A stretch of 12,925 nt of DNA from Thermoplasmata archaeon (GCA_021793945.1 JAJYRT010000046.1:1-12925), one strand, 5' to 3'; shown: positions 4,969 through 12,782, counted from the first letter of the stretch. Numbers and translations are program-made. Notes: a model not told the origin generated them from the letters alone.

Positions 4969-7629
4969 TCAGGAGGCAGTTTCGTCACTAAGTTTTTTCC
5001 CATCTCCCCTTCTTGAGAACTTGATGATTTCCATCCAGGAAGTTGATAGTATTGCAGCAGTCACTGTGAGCAACCATTCCCGCAATCCCAGTGTTGAGGT
5101 ATCTATAATTGAATGGAGTGGAGAATACAGGGTAACTGTTACCAGCATTCCAACTATTATGATGCCCCAGGCCAGTATTATAGGATTTGAAAAGAATCCC
5201 TTCTTGATTACCGGCTGATACTCGGTCCTCAGGTTCTGTGCCAGGATCACCTGTGAAAGTATCCATGTGGTGAATGCCCCGGTCTGGGCCTGGGAAATAT
5301 TTCCATTTGCGTAATACAGGTAAAGGTAAACAACGGTCACTGCAAGAAATATCCCTGCAGATCCTGATATTATGGAATATATCATCTCCCTTGTGATGAA
5401 ACCTGATCCTTTTCCTGGCGGCCGCTTCTGGACTATTCCCGCTTCATCGTTTTCGTAGAGGAATCCCCAGAGGGCTCCCACGTCCATGAAAAGTTCCATT
5501 ATTATTATCTGTATGGGCAGAAATGGAAAGGGTATCAAGAGCAGTATCGGGACCAGGAGAATTGAGATCAGAGACAGCTTGACTGCTATGTAATACTTTA
5601 TGCCCTTCCTCAGGGTGTACTGCATCTTCCTGCCCTCAAACACAGCCTCGGCAATGGTCTGGAAGTTATCATCCTCAAGTATCATGTCCGAAGCTTCCTT
5701 TGCCACATCAGTCCCCCTCATTCCCATTGCGATGCCTATATCGGCAGCCCTGAGAGCTGGGGCATCGTTAACGCCATCTCCTGTGACTGCAACAGTTTCT
5801 CCAAGCTTCTGTAATGCCCTGACAATTCTGAGTTTTTCTCCGTGGGTTATCCTGGCAAAAATGGAAACGTTCTCAACGGACACGGAAAGATCCGCATCGC
5901 TCATAGATCTTATCACATCCCCGGTCAGGATATCTGCCGATCCCCCTATTCCAACCATTCCTCCGATAGCGGAGGCTGTGCCCGGGTGATCCCCTGTCAG
6001 CATTATCACCCGTATCCCTGCATTCTGGCACATTTTTATCGCCTCCTTTACCCCTTTCCTTGGAGGATCGACAAAACTGAAAAGGCCAAGAAATACCAGT
6101 CCGTTCTCCGCCTCACTCCTGTCGATGCATATATCGGAACAACTTTTGTATGATATGGCCATGGTTCTTTCTCCCGATCTGGCCAGTTTTTCCACGGTCT
6201 CGAGGACATGAGTCCTGTGCTCTTCCGTCATTATGGTGTTTATTCCACTGCTCAACGCGAAACCAGTTGATCTTTCCACAACCTCTTCCGGGGCTCCACT
6301 GGTGAAGATTGCGTGTCCGGAAGCTGTTTTGTATGTATACGAAGCAAGCCTGACTGAAGAATCGAAGGCAAATTCATTCTCCGGGACAAATTCCGTGCGC
6401 ACTTTCCCGAAATCAATGCCCTTGCTGCTAGCGTAATCGAATATTGATATTTCCATTGGATCTCTGTAAATCTCTGAGGATTTACCGTCCATTGTAAGCG
6501 TTCCGGTGGACAGGACCCCCGCAACCAGAAAACTTTCGCCGGCTGCAAGGTTTGCATCAAATAGTTTTTCACCCTGCATCATGTGTCCAACTCTCATTCT
6601 GTTCTCGGTAATGGTCCCGGTTTTGTCGGTTGCGATCACCGATACGCTTCCAAGGGTCTGCGCCGCCTTCAGACCCTTCACTATGGCTCTTTTTCTGGAT
6701 AGGGAATACGCTCCAACTGCCAGCGTTATGGTTATCAAAATGGGGAGCTCTTCAGGAACAGTTGCAAATGCCATTGACAGGCCAGTCAGTATCATCTGGT
6801 CCAGCGGGTTGCCGTGAAGGAAACCTACCAATGGAATAAGGAAACTGAAGGATATGGCAACAACTATCAGTACCCTTGAAGTCATTCCAAGGGAAATTTC
6901 CAGCTGAGTCTTCGGCTCTTTTTCATTCCTGACTGATTCCGAGACCCTTCCCAGCTCTGTACTCACACCCGTGGACACAACAGCAAATTTTCCGCTGCCC
7001 TGGACCACAAGCGTACCGGACATTATCAAGTACCTGCCCGCATCTCCGGGCGCCACGGCAGGATCTCCCAATGCCTGCTTATGAACAGGGATCGATTCTC
7101 CCGTCAGGGATGATTCGTCTATTTCCAGCCCGAAACACTCAAGTATGATCCCATCGGCAGGAATCCTTTCACCTGCATGTATGAGAACAACGTCGCCAGG
7201 AACTATATTCTTGACGGGCACCTCGACAGTCGCGCCATTCCTCATTACCCAGGCTTTCGCGGATACAAGGGATCTCAGGGCGAGAATGGAAATCCTCGCT
7301 TTGCGAACATTGTATATCTCTATGGTTATTACGATGAAAACTATGACAATAACTGCGACCGATTCAACTGGAGTACCGATGAGCAGATAAATCAGGCCAA
7401 TAACTATGAGGATGAGAATCATCGGCTCCCTGACCTGCTCGATCAAGACATGGAATATGCCATCATTATCTGATTCTGGAAGTGAATTCGGTCCATTGCG
7501 ATCCAACCTGATTTCGGCTTCTGATTGCGTGAGGCCGTTCTCAGAATCGACTCCCAGGAGCCTCAGCGTCCGTTCCGGATCGGGAGGTGCACTGTACACG
7601 CCACCAGTATCCACAGACAAGTAACGCAC
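4969..7629 (-). CDS. Cation-transporting P-type ATPase (P2-like)
   Basis: An 886-aa pump with the complete P-type layout: N-terminal cation-ATPase domain (about 15-55), TGES actuator motif (176-179), PEELP in M4 (292-296), phosphorylated Asp D335 in DKTGTIT, TGDHP (545-549) and TGDGVNDAPAL (616-626). There are about ten helices, with M5-M6 near 677-722 and four more after 745. It hydrolyses ATP to move a cation across the membrane. PEELP in M4 and MELFMDVGALWGF in M6 place it near bacterial and archaeal P2-like pumps of uncertain ion, so Ca2+ or Mn2+ is only a guess. The nucleotide-site KGAPE motif reads SGAPE (S444). The GTG at 7629 has no SD; a TATA-like element at 7634-7647 would start transcripts near 7616, so TTG (7620) or GTG (7614) could be the true leaderless start. 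Confidence 0.93.
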   Translation of the reverse strand: MRYLSVDTGGVYSAPPDPERTLRLLGVDSENGLTQSEAEIRLDRNGPNSLPESDNDGIFHVLIEQVREPMILILIVIGLIYLLIGTPVESVAVIVIVFIVITIEIYNVRKARISILALRSLVSAKAWVMRNGATVEVPVKNIVPGDVVLIHAGERIPADGIILECFGLEIDESSLTGESIPVHKQALGDPAVAPGDAGRYLIMSGTLVVQGSGKFAVVSTGVSTELGRVSESVRNEKEPKTQLEISLGMTSRVLIVVAISFSFLIPLVGFLHGNPLDQMILTGLSMAFATVPEELPILITITLAVGAYSLSRKRAIVKGLKAAQTLGSVSVIATDKTGTITENRMRVGHMMQGEKLFDANLAAGESFLVAGVLSTGTLTMDGKSSEIYRDPMEISIFDYASSKGIDFGKVRTEFVPENEFAFDSSVRLASYTYKTASGHAIFTSGAPEEVVERSTGFALSSGINTIMTEEHRTHVLETVEKLARSGERTMAISYKSCSDICIDRSEAENGLVFLGLFSFVDPPRKGVKEAIKMCQNAGIRVIMLTGDHPGTASAIGGMVGIGGSADILTGDVIRSMSDADLSVSVENVSIFARITHGEKLRIVRALQKLGETVAVTGDGVNDAPALRAADIGIAMGMRGTDVAKEASDMILEDDNFQTIAEAVFEGRKMQYTLRKGIKYYIAVKLSLISILLVPILLLIPFPFLPIQIIIMELFMDVGALWGFLYENDEAGIVQKRPPGKGSGFITREMIYSIISGSAGIFLAVTVVYLYLYYANGNISQAQTGAFTTWILSQVILAQNLRTEYQPVIKKGFFSNPIILAWGIIIVGMLVTVTLYSPLHSIIDTSTLGLREWLLTVTAAILSTSWMEIIKFSRRGDGKKLSDETAS

Positions 7630-7633
7630 TTAG

Positions 7634-7647
7634 AGTTATAATATACA
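7634..7647 (-). promoter_or_regulatory. TATA element of the P-type ATPase gene
   Basis: Minus-strand TGTATATTATAACT lies 5-18 nt before the annotated GTG. The archaeal spacing rule (about 26 nt from box centre) places the transcript start near 7616, a few codons inside the longest frame. This argues for a slightly shorter protein. Confidence 0.4.
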
Positions 7648-7691
7648 CCACTGTGCATGAACATTCTGGCGCATTAAGGGGGAGTCCCAGA

Positions 7692-7877
7692 TCACTTGTT
7701 ATTGTTAAGTTCCTTCCTGAACTGGTCGAGTTTTTCAGGCCTGATCTCAAGAATGAATGAACCAACGTAGTTGCAATCATCACATTTGTAAACTGCCCCG
7801 GCTATTCCCCCTGCAATCCAGTTTACTCTTATTGACCCGCACTTTGGGCAGATCTTTATCATGTCGGTAACTGCCAC
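7692..7877 (-). CDS. Small zinc-ribbon protein
   Basis: A 61-aa protein with one zinc ribbon: CPKCGS (C10, C13) and CDDCNYVG (C32, C35), separated by a Gly/Ala-rich IAGGIAGAVY stretch, then a short charged C-terminal helix (RPEKLDQFRKELNNNK). Such mini-ribbons are common in Archaea and may bind nucleic acid or protein; no specific role can be assigned. The GTG at 7877 sits about 27 nt from a TAAAAAGTAAATA stretch (7898-7910), so a leaderless message is possible; the ATG at 7862 is an alternative start close to the first Cys. It is on the same strand as and 62 nt upstream of the ATPase gene, which has its own TATA-like element. It is divergent from the CxxCxGxG membrane protein. Confidence 0.78.
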   Translation of the reverse strand: MAVTDMIKICPKCGSIRVNWIAGGIAGAVYKCDDCNYVGSFILEIRPEKLDQFRKELNNNK

Positions 7878-7967
7878 AGTTTCACAGTTGAACAGCGTAT
7901 TTACTTTTTACGATCCACAGACTTCATGTCAATACGATTCCAAAAACCGATCAGATCGCGTTTTCAT

Positions 7968-8015
7968 CTATTTCTCCAAGGTTAAGCTGTTTCTCATTAA
8001 GCTTGAGAGAAATAG
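7968..8015. repeat. Long imperfect hairpin / inverted repeat in the divergent intergenic region
   Basis: CTATTTCTC (7968-7976) pairs perfectly with GAGAAATAG (8007-8015). After one bulged A (8006), CAAG (7977-7980) pairs with CTTG (8002-8005). After one mismatch, TTAA (7982-7985) pairs with TTAA (7997-8000), leaving an 11-nt loop. In all there are 17 pairs. It ends 8 bp before the TATA element of the rightward gene. It could be an operator dyad, a structured RNA, or a relic of a small inverted-repeat element. A separate palindrome, CGATC-A-GATCG, lies at 7948-7958. Confidence 0.55.
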
Positions 8016-8021
8016 GATGTG

Positions 8022-8033
8022 ACAATATATATA
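8022..8033 (+). promoter_or_regulatory. TATA element of the CxxCxGxG membrane-protein gene
   Basis: An alternating AATATATATA run just after the hairpin. Transcripts would start at about 8050-8055, which excludes the GTG at 8019 and the ATG at 8037 as starts and points to the ATG at 8049 or the GTG at 8064. Confidence 0.45.
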
Positions 8034-8048
8034 CCAATGGATTCCCAT

Positions 8049-8390
8049 ATGTTACAGTACAAAGTGGACAACATATGTGATAAATGCAATGGAACAGGTT
8101 TCTCCGGGGAAGATAACGGGGAGATTTGTAACGGATGCATGGGGCTTGGTTCCAGGATTCAACTTAAGGACGGAATATTCTTCAACGAGGAGAGGAAGAA
8201 TAAATTCGGTTCTGTGGCGATGATTCTGGTCGGAATGGTGCTCATAGCACTGGTGTCCTCGACAGGGCATATAAGGGCCAGGTGGATATTCAGGATAACA
8301 GGGTTCTATCTATGGGTTCTCCTCACGGGCCTTCTATACCAGATTATTTCCATACCAAGGTACTTCGCAAGGCTTATTGGAGTATCGTGA
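8049..8390 (+). CDS. Small membrane protein with DnaJ-type CxxCxGxG zinc motifs
   Basis: A 113-aa protein from the ATG at 8049. It begins with two DnaJ-type cysteine repeats, CDKCNGTG (10-17) and CNGCMGLG (27-34), which together can hold one zinc ion. Then come a charged linker and two hydrophobic helices, VAMILVGMVLIALVSS (about 57-72) and ITGFYLWVLLTGLLYQII (about 83-100). Full DnaJ has four such repeats plus a J domain; here there are two and no J domain, so it is not DnaJ. It may be a membrane-tethered zinc-binding module that binds protein or redox partners; this is inference. The frame is open from a GTG at 8019, but the TATA element overlaps that region. I recognise no named family. 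Confidence 0.7.
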   Translation: MLQYKVDNICDKCNGTGFSGEDNGEICNGCMGLGSRIQLKDGIFFNEERKNKFGSVAMILVGMVLIALVSSTGHIRARWIFRITGFYLWVLLTGLLYQIISIPRYFARLIGVS

Positions 8391-8418
8391 CAAATATCTG
8401 CGCCAAGAAACAAAGGCA

Positions 8419-8426
8419 TTTATATC
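8419..8426 (+). promoter_or_regulatory. TATA element of the four-helix membrane-protein gene
   Basis: TTTATATC is centred about 29 nt before the ATG at 8452, predicting a transcript start 2-4 nt before the start codon. This is the clearest promoter in the window. If there is no strong promoter after it, it could also serve ubiD and ubiA. Confidence 0.55.
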
Positions 8427-8451
8427 ATTTTAAATACCCCTATAGTAGATA

Positions 8452-8940
8452 ATGGCACAGATAAAGCTCAAGGGAAGGATCACAAGCCTCTACAAGATAA
8501 GAACAGTTCTCGTAGTATCGTTCATAATCACCTTTCTCATGATGAACAAGTACATCAGATTTTTTCAGTACTCCGCTTCATATGTGGGTAAATTCGTTAC
8601 ATTCTTTGCAAACCCATCGCTTATAACTGTCTACGGCAGTTTGATTGGGCTGCTGCTGGCTTCATATTCTGTTCTGATAACCATGATACCTAATTTCCAC
8701 GCAGACAGCCTGAAGCAGCCTATATTTGGGCAGGTGAACCGGTTATACGTTTTCACCATACTCGATGGTATACTGCTCATGATCATAGACTTCACAAATG
8801 GCGTCGTACCATATGATAACATAGAGTTTTTCATAGACATTGAGATATTCTTCTTCCTTTCCCTCCTGACGGGGCTTATATTCTGCGTTCTGAGTCTCTC
8901 TGATCTTTTCAGCATAGTCAGGAAGAGGGGAGAAAGGTAA
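8452..8940 (+). CDS. Unrecognised four-helix membrane protein
   Basis: A 162-aa protein I do not recognise. A basic N-terminus (MAQIKLKGRITSLYKIR) is followed by four hydrophobic segments at about 16-32, 57-79, 97-115 and 128-152, and a basic end (RKRGER), so both termini are likely cytoplasmic. A short loop, NFHADSLKQPIFGQVNR (81-97), joins helices 2 and 3. No catalytic motif is visible. The ATG at 8452 is supported by a well-placed TATA element. The stop lies 39 nt before the UbiD start on the same strand, so it may be the first gene of a three-gene transcript with ubiD and ubiA. A role in quinone metabolism or as a membrane scaffold for it is guilt by association only. Confidence 0.75.
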   Translation: MAQIKLKGRITSLYKIRTVLVVSFIITFLMMNKYIRFFQYSASYVGKFVTFFANPSLITVYGSLIGLLLASYSVLITMIPNFHADSLKQPIFGQVNRLYVFTILDGILLMIIDFTNGVVPYDNIEFFIDIEIFFFLSLLTGLIFCVLSLSDLFSIVRKRGER

Positions 8941-8950
8941 AGAGCAAAGT

Positions 8951-8958
8951 CGATAAAC
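8951..8958 (+). promoter_or_regulatory. Possible weak TATA element before ubiD
   Basis: CGATAAAC is centred about 25 nt before the ATG at 8980, which lacks a Shine-Dalgarno. This fits a leaderless ubiD transcript, but the match to a TATA box is poor, and readthrough from the upstream gene is the alternative. Confidence 0.25.
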
Positions 8959-8979
8959 CCTGCTGGATTATGGTATAGT

Positions 8980-10422
8980 ATGTCTTTTGAAGATCTGCAG
9001 GAATACATACAGTTCTCAATAAAGAGCAACTCCCTTTTAAGGATTGACGAAGAAGTCAGTCCCGATCTGGAACTTACACACATCCTCAGCGAGGAGCAAC
9101 GCACAGGGCTTGGCCGGACGGTTCTTTTCAGCAACGTGAAAGGATCTGAAATACCGGTGGTAGGAAACATATTCTCAACCAATGAAAAAATGAATGCAAT
9201 ACTTGGATCAACACCATCGGAAATAGGGCAGAGGCTCAGAAATCTCATCCGCATCCCTGATGACGCCGAGTCCATGATCTCAAGGGGCATGGAGATGTAC
9301 CGCGAGCTGGGAGGAGCAAAACCGAAAGTGCACCAATCCTTCGGCTCTGATCATGTTGCGCAGGACACGGTCGATCTGGGGAGGTATCCTATATGCAGAA
9401 CATGGCCCGAGGACGCAGGGCCATTCATAACGCTTCCTGTGGTTGTAACCAGGGACAGGGAGACCGGTCAGCGAAATGTGGGAATGTACAGGATGCAGGT
9501 ATACGATTCAGAAACGACCGGCATGCACTGGCACATCCACAAGGGAGGCGCGGGTCATTTTGCCGAGTCCAGGAAATCAGGCACTCCTCTGGATGTGGCT
9601 GTTGTGATCGGGACCGATCCCCTGACAACATTCTCAGCGGTTGCCCCACTACCTGAAGGAATAGATGAGTTCTCATTCCAGGGAATAATATCGAAGAAGC
9701 GTCTTGACCTGGTCAAGGGGACGACAGTTGACCTTGAATACCCCCGTAATGCTGAAATAGTCCTTGAGGGATACATTGATCCTGCGGAGACAAGGACAGA
9801 GGGGCCATTTGGAGATCATACCGGTTACTACTCGCTCGAGGAAGAATTTCCGGTTTTTCACATAAAAAAGGTAATAGAGAGGAAGAATCCGGTTTACCCC
9901 ACAACCATTGTCGGGAAACTCTGGCAGGAGGACGTGATAATAGGAAAAGCTGTGGAGAGGATGTTCCTTCCGCTTATACAGATGCAGATCCCGGAGATAG
10001 TGGACATCAATACCATGGAGGAGGCCGTTTTCCACAACATGGTCGTAGTTTCAATCAGGAAACGCTATCCGGGACATGCGAAGAAAGTGATGTTTGCTAT
10101 CTGGGGCATGGGACAGCTGATGTTTTCCAAGATTGTTGTAGTTGTTGATAGTGACATCGACGTACACGACAGGAAAGCTGTGATCTGGGCAATGTCAACA
10201 AGGATTGATCCCGATCGTGATGTGACCATAATACCAGGAACCGTAACGGATAGCCTGGATCACGCATCATCCCTGTTCAATTACGGATCAAAGATGGGCA
10301 TTGATGCCACAAGGAAGGACGCCTCCGAAGGATACGGCAGGAGATGGCCGGGCGTCCTGAAAATGACAGATGAAATCGACTCTCTTGTACGGGAGAAAAT
10401 GAAGAAGTATGCCATCGAATAG
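8980..10422 (+). CDS. ubiD: UbiD-family decarboxylase
   Basis: A 480-aa protein of normal UbiD length. UbiD enzymes use prenylated FMN for reversible decarboxylation of aromatic or unsaturated acids. Visible family marks: RNVGMYRMQVYD (165-176) containing the cofactor-contacting N166 and R171; TGMHWHIHKGG (180-190) with H187 as likely metal ligand; and EGPFGDHTGYYS (274-285), where E274 and D279 match the acidic residues of the catalytic Glu-Arg-Glu/Asp network. All key residues are present. Its gene overlaps ubiA by 14 bp, so the natural reading is decarboxylation of a prenylated ring in quinone synthesis, equivalent to MqnL in the futalosine menaquinone route (inference). The flavin prenyltransferase UbiX it would require is not in the window. 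A decarboxylase for another aromatic acid is the alternative. Confidence 0.93.
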   Translation: MSFEDLQEYIQFSIKSNSLLRIDEEVSPDLELTHILSEEQRTGLGRTVLFSNVKGSEIPVVGNIFSTNEKMNAILGSTPSEIGQRLRNLIRIPDDAESMISRGMEMYRELGGAKPKVHQSFGSDHVAQDTVDLGRYPICRTWPEDAGPFITLPVVVTRDRETGQRNVGMYRMQVYDSETTGMHWHIHKGGAGHFAESRKSGTPLDVAVVIGTDPLTTFSAVAPLPEGIDEFSFQGIISKKRLDLVKGTTVDLEYPRNAEIVLEGYIDPAETRTEGPFGDHTGYYSLEEEFPVFHIKKVIERKNPVYPTTIVGKLWQEDVIIGKAVERMFLPLIQMQIPEIVDINTMEEAVFHNMVVVSIRKRYPGHAKKVMFAIWGMGQLMFSKIVVVVDSDIDVHDRKAVIWAMSTRIDPDRDVTIIPGTVTDSLDHASSLFNYGSKMGIDATRKDASEGYGRRWPGVLKMTDEIDSLVREKMKKYAIE

Positions 10423-11269
10423 AATCAGGGAAATCACCGATTTCATCAAGCTCGAGCATACAATTTTCGATCTGCCGTTCGTGGTGAGCGGTGCCCTGCT
10501 GGCATCCGGACCGGTCTTTCTCCCGTTGAAATATGTCCTGATACTGCTTGCGGCCACCACCGCACGCGCAACCGGCATGTCCATAAACAGGCTCATTGGA
10601 AGGAAATACGACATCATCAATCCCAGAAAGAAGCAATGGTCACTTGTCAGGGGATCGATGTCCTTGAGGAAAGCGCTTGGCATAACCTTGATATCCACCT
10701 TCATATTTGAGGCCTCCTCCTTCTTCCTCAATTCCTTCGTATTCATCCTCTCACCAATTGTCCTCTTCCTATTCATCACTGACCCGTTGCTTAAGAGGGT
10801 CACACAGTGGAGGCATCTATACATGGGATCTGTGATAGGGGTCGGTGTACTTGCGGGCTATCTGGCTGTCAAGCCAGCATTTCCAACTACCCCGGAACTG
10901 TACGTGCTCTTTGCTGCAGCGTCGCTATGGATAGCGGGCTTTGATATGATCTACGTTATCCCGGACATCCCGTTTGACAGGGTCAACGGCCTCAGGACCG
11001 TAATGACCGCGTACGGAACAAAGGAAGGGCTGAGGATTTCATTGATTACGCACATTATAACCATAGCCCTGTTCCTCTCAATGGGGGTGCTTCTGAGATC
11101 CCCTGTCTTCGAGATATTCATGCTGCCCATCGTGGCATTAATTGCGGTGGAACACCTCATAGTTGATCCCGATGATCCCGCCACCATAAGAAAATCATTC
11201 CTTGGGGCAAACTCCTTCATAGGATTCATATTCCTTGCAGCAATGATTTCATACATCCTGGGTATCTGA
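10409..11269 (+). CDS. ubiA: UbiA-family membrane prenyltransferase
   Basis: A 286-aa protein with about eight to nine hydrophobic helices. UbiA enzymes join a polyprenyl diphosphate to an aromatic acceptor in the membrane using Mg2+ held by two Asp-rich motifs. The second motif is intact: FDMIYVIPDIPFDRVNGLRT with D179, D186 and D190. The first reads SINRLIGRKYDIINPRKK: N60 and D68 are present, but the middle Asp, usual in NRxxDRxxD, is G64. The NRLI..RK..D..NPR form is that of the MqnP-like branch rather than of chlorophyll or heme prenyltransferases. The start overlaps ubiD by 14 bp, implying coupled translation. The 3' end overlaps the convergent MFS gene by 21 bp. I expect a quinone prenyltransferase; the loss of one Mg-ligand Asp makes activity less certain. 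Confidence 0.9.
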   Translation: MPSNRIREITDFIKLEHTIFDLPFVVSGALLASGPVFLPLKYVLILLAATTARATGMSINRLIGRKYDIINPRKKQWSLVRGSMSLRKALGITLISTFIFEASSFFLNSFVFILSPIVLFLFITDPLLKRVTQWRHLYMGSVIGVGVLAGYLAVKPAFPTTPELYVLFAAASLWIAGFDMIYVIPDIPFDRVNGLRTVMTAYGTKEGLRISLITHIITIALFLSMGVLLRSPVFEIFMLPIVALIAVEHLIVDPDDPATIRKSFLGANSFIGFIFLAAMISYILGI

Positions 11270-12454
11270 TATCCTTTCCGGCGACTGCCTGGCTCTCAGC
11301 AGTCTCCCGAAAAAGATCAATATCACAATCGAGGTAATGCCGAATATGTCAATGGTTCCCCAAACTTCCGGCCCATTGTAAAGGTACAGGGAGAGAAATA
11401 TGGTACCTACCGACGGACCGATTGCCCTTGCGGCTGAGTTCACCATGCCATTGAAGCTCATGAATCTGGCAACCCTGTCCTCGGGGGCTATTTTTGATAC
11501 AATTGAGTTGAGAGAGGGCGACACCAGATCCTCGCCAACAGTTATAACAATCATGTCCAGCATAAGCTGCAGTAGGCTGCCTGAAAAACCAACCAGAAGA
11601 TAACCTGCGCTGTAAAAGAGCGACCCGATAATCATGGTGGTCACATCAGATACCCTTGAAAATAGCGCGTTCAGCGGATATTGCCCAAGGACCACCACTG
11701 CACCGTTTACAGCAAAGATGTAACCGATGGCGCTCACAGGTATTCCTACGTGGTTAGCAGCAAACGTCGGCAGCGTGACGGAAAACTGCGTGGAAATCAT
11801 CATTATGAAAAATGTGCCAACGCTGAAGAGTATCAGGTATCTGTCGTATGATATCATGCTGATCTTTGTCCGTGTCTTCCTGGTGTATATCCTGCGGTCA
11901 TGCACAAAGAAAAGAATCACCAGGAACTGGATCAGGCTGGATGTCGCAATAATGGCGAATATCCACTCCATTCCCAGGTCATACACATATGCTCCCATGA
12001 TTGGTCCTATGGCCCACCCCACGTTAGTCAGAATCCTGTATATTCCATAAGCTATGGTTCTGTCGGCCCGGCTCGTCACATCCGAAACCAGTGCCGTTGA
12101 TGAAGGGAATATCAGCGACCCCGACGATGATGAAAGGACGAAACCCGCGGCTATGAAAAGAACGGACAGGTGTACTGCTATGAAAACGGAAATCAGTGAA
12201 TAAATGAGAATTCCGTTAAATCCACCAACAAGCAGGGTCACCCTCCTGCCAAATTTATCCGCCAGCCATCCTCCGACGACGCTGAAAGCGATAGATGATA
12301 TTGCGAGAAGGGTGAATATTATTCCAACCAGAAGTATGGGGACTCCAAGGTCTCTGTTGAAGAAAATCGCCATGAATGGCCAGGTAGCTCCAAACCCAAT
12401 TGATCGTATGGAACCGGAGACGCTGACCGCCCAGAGCGTCTTGTTTTCCATCAT
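11249..12454 (-). CDS. Major facilitator superfamily transporter
   Basis: A 401-aa protein from the ATG at 12454, with about 12 hydrophobic segments in two halves. The MFS motif A between helices 2 and 3 is clear: GGWLADKFGRR (61-71). DRTIAYGIYRILTNVGWAIGP is the usual helix 4-5 region, and RVARFMSFNGMVNSAARAIG is the matching segment in the second half. It resembles the MFS_1 drug or solute efflux type; the substrate is unknown. The frame is open up to an ATG at 12583, but this would add 43 non-membrane residues. A GAATATTT element centred near 12479 lies 25 nt before 12454, supporting the shorter, leaderless form (M45, 3 nt later, is equivalent). Its tail overlaps the convergent ubiA tail. 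Confidence 0.88.
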   Translation of the reverse strand: MMENKTLWAVSVSGSIRSIGFGATWPFMAIFFNRDLGVPILLVGIIFTLLAISSIAFSVVGGWLADKFGRRVTLLVGGFNGILIYSLISVFIAVHLSVLFIAAGFVLSSSSGSLIFPSSTALVSDVTSRADRTIAYGIYRILTNVGWAIGPIMGAYVYDLGMEWIFAIIATSSLIQFLVILFFVHDRRIYTRKTRTKISMISYDRYLILFSVGTFFIMMISTQFSVTLPTFAANHVGIPVSAIGYIFAVNGAVVVLGQYPLNALFSRVSDVTTMIIGSLFYSAGYLLVGFSGSLLQLMLDMIVITVGEDLVSPSLNSIVSKIAPEDRVARFMSFNGMVNSAARAIGPSVGTIFLSLYLYNGPEVWGTIDIFGITSIVILIFFGRLLRARQSPERISDTQDV

Positions 12455-12782
12455 CAGCCTTGTCTTTATGGATGAAATATTCGTTTCACCAAATCTCCGG
12501 AAAATATTTAATGTATCTGCCGGGAAATCGGGTAACAAGATGCCGGAATATGTCTTAGTTAATGCATGGGATAAAAGAGGCATTTCACCTATTCATTGGC
12601 ATGTAACTCAAAGCCGGATCATCTTTCCTCTACATCTAAAATCTGATCAGAATATATCATAATAATATGTGAAACGGATATTTGCAGACTAATGGAACAA
12701 GAAAGGCACTGATCTTGCGATGGAGAGATGTCAGCGTTGCGTTTCTCGCGGCCGAAATTTAGCAGTTATGAAGAATTTCCAT
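12455..12782. other. Intergenic region between aconitase and MFS genes
   Basis: These 328 bp contain the MFS promoter at the left, an 8-bp palindrome CTGATCAG (12643-12650) next to an AT-rich AATATATCATAATAATAT stretch, and no convincing gene. The plus-strand frame at 12204-12662 lies mostly antisense to the MFS gene. I see no clear U-rich terminator after the aconitase stop on the minus strand. Confidence 0.5.
12474..12483 (-). promoter_or_regulatory. TATA element of the MFS gene
   Basis: Minus-strand CGAATATTTC is centred about 25 nt before the ATG at 12454. A second AT-rich stretch, CATTAAATATTTTCC (minus strand, centre near 12508), would give a leader of about 28 nt to the same ATG. Both favour the 401-aa protein over the 444-aa frame. 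Confidence 0.4.

Noticed and set aside
8019..8048. GTG at 8019 or ATG at 8037 as start of the CxxCxGxG protein
   Set aside because: The AATATATATA promoter element overlaps these codons, so a transcript from it would begin downstream of them.
8631..9290. 219-codon minus-strand frame
   Set aside because: It runs antisense to the four-helix membrane protein and the start of ubiD. Its composition (Ser/Arg-rich, no domain) is that of a shadow frame.
10288..10824. 178-codon minus-strand frame over the ubiD/ubiA junction
   Set aside because: It is antisense to two well-supported genes and shows no recognisable domain.
12455..12583. N-terminal extension of the MFS protein to the ATG at 12583
   Set aside because: It adds 43 residues with no membrane segment before helix 1. 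A TATA-like element sits about 25 nt before the internal ATG at 12454.
12204..12662. 152-codon plus-strand frame at the start of the MFS gene
   Set aside because: It is mostly antisense to the MFS coding region, with shadow-like composition and no promoter or family match.
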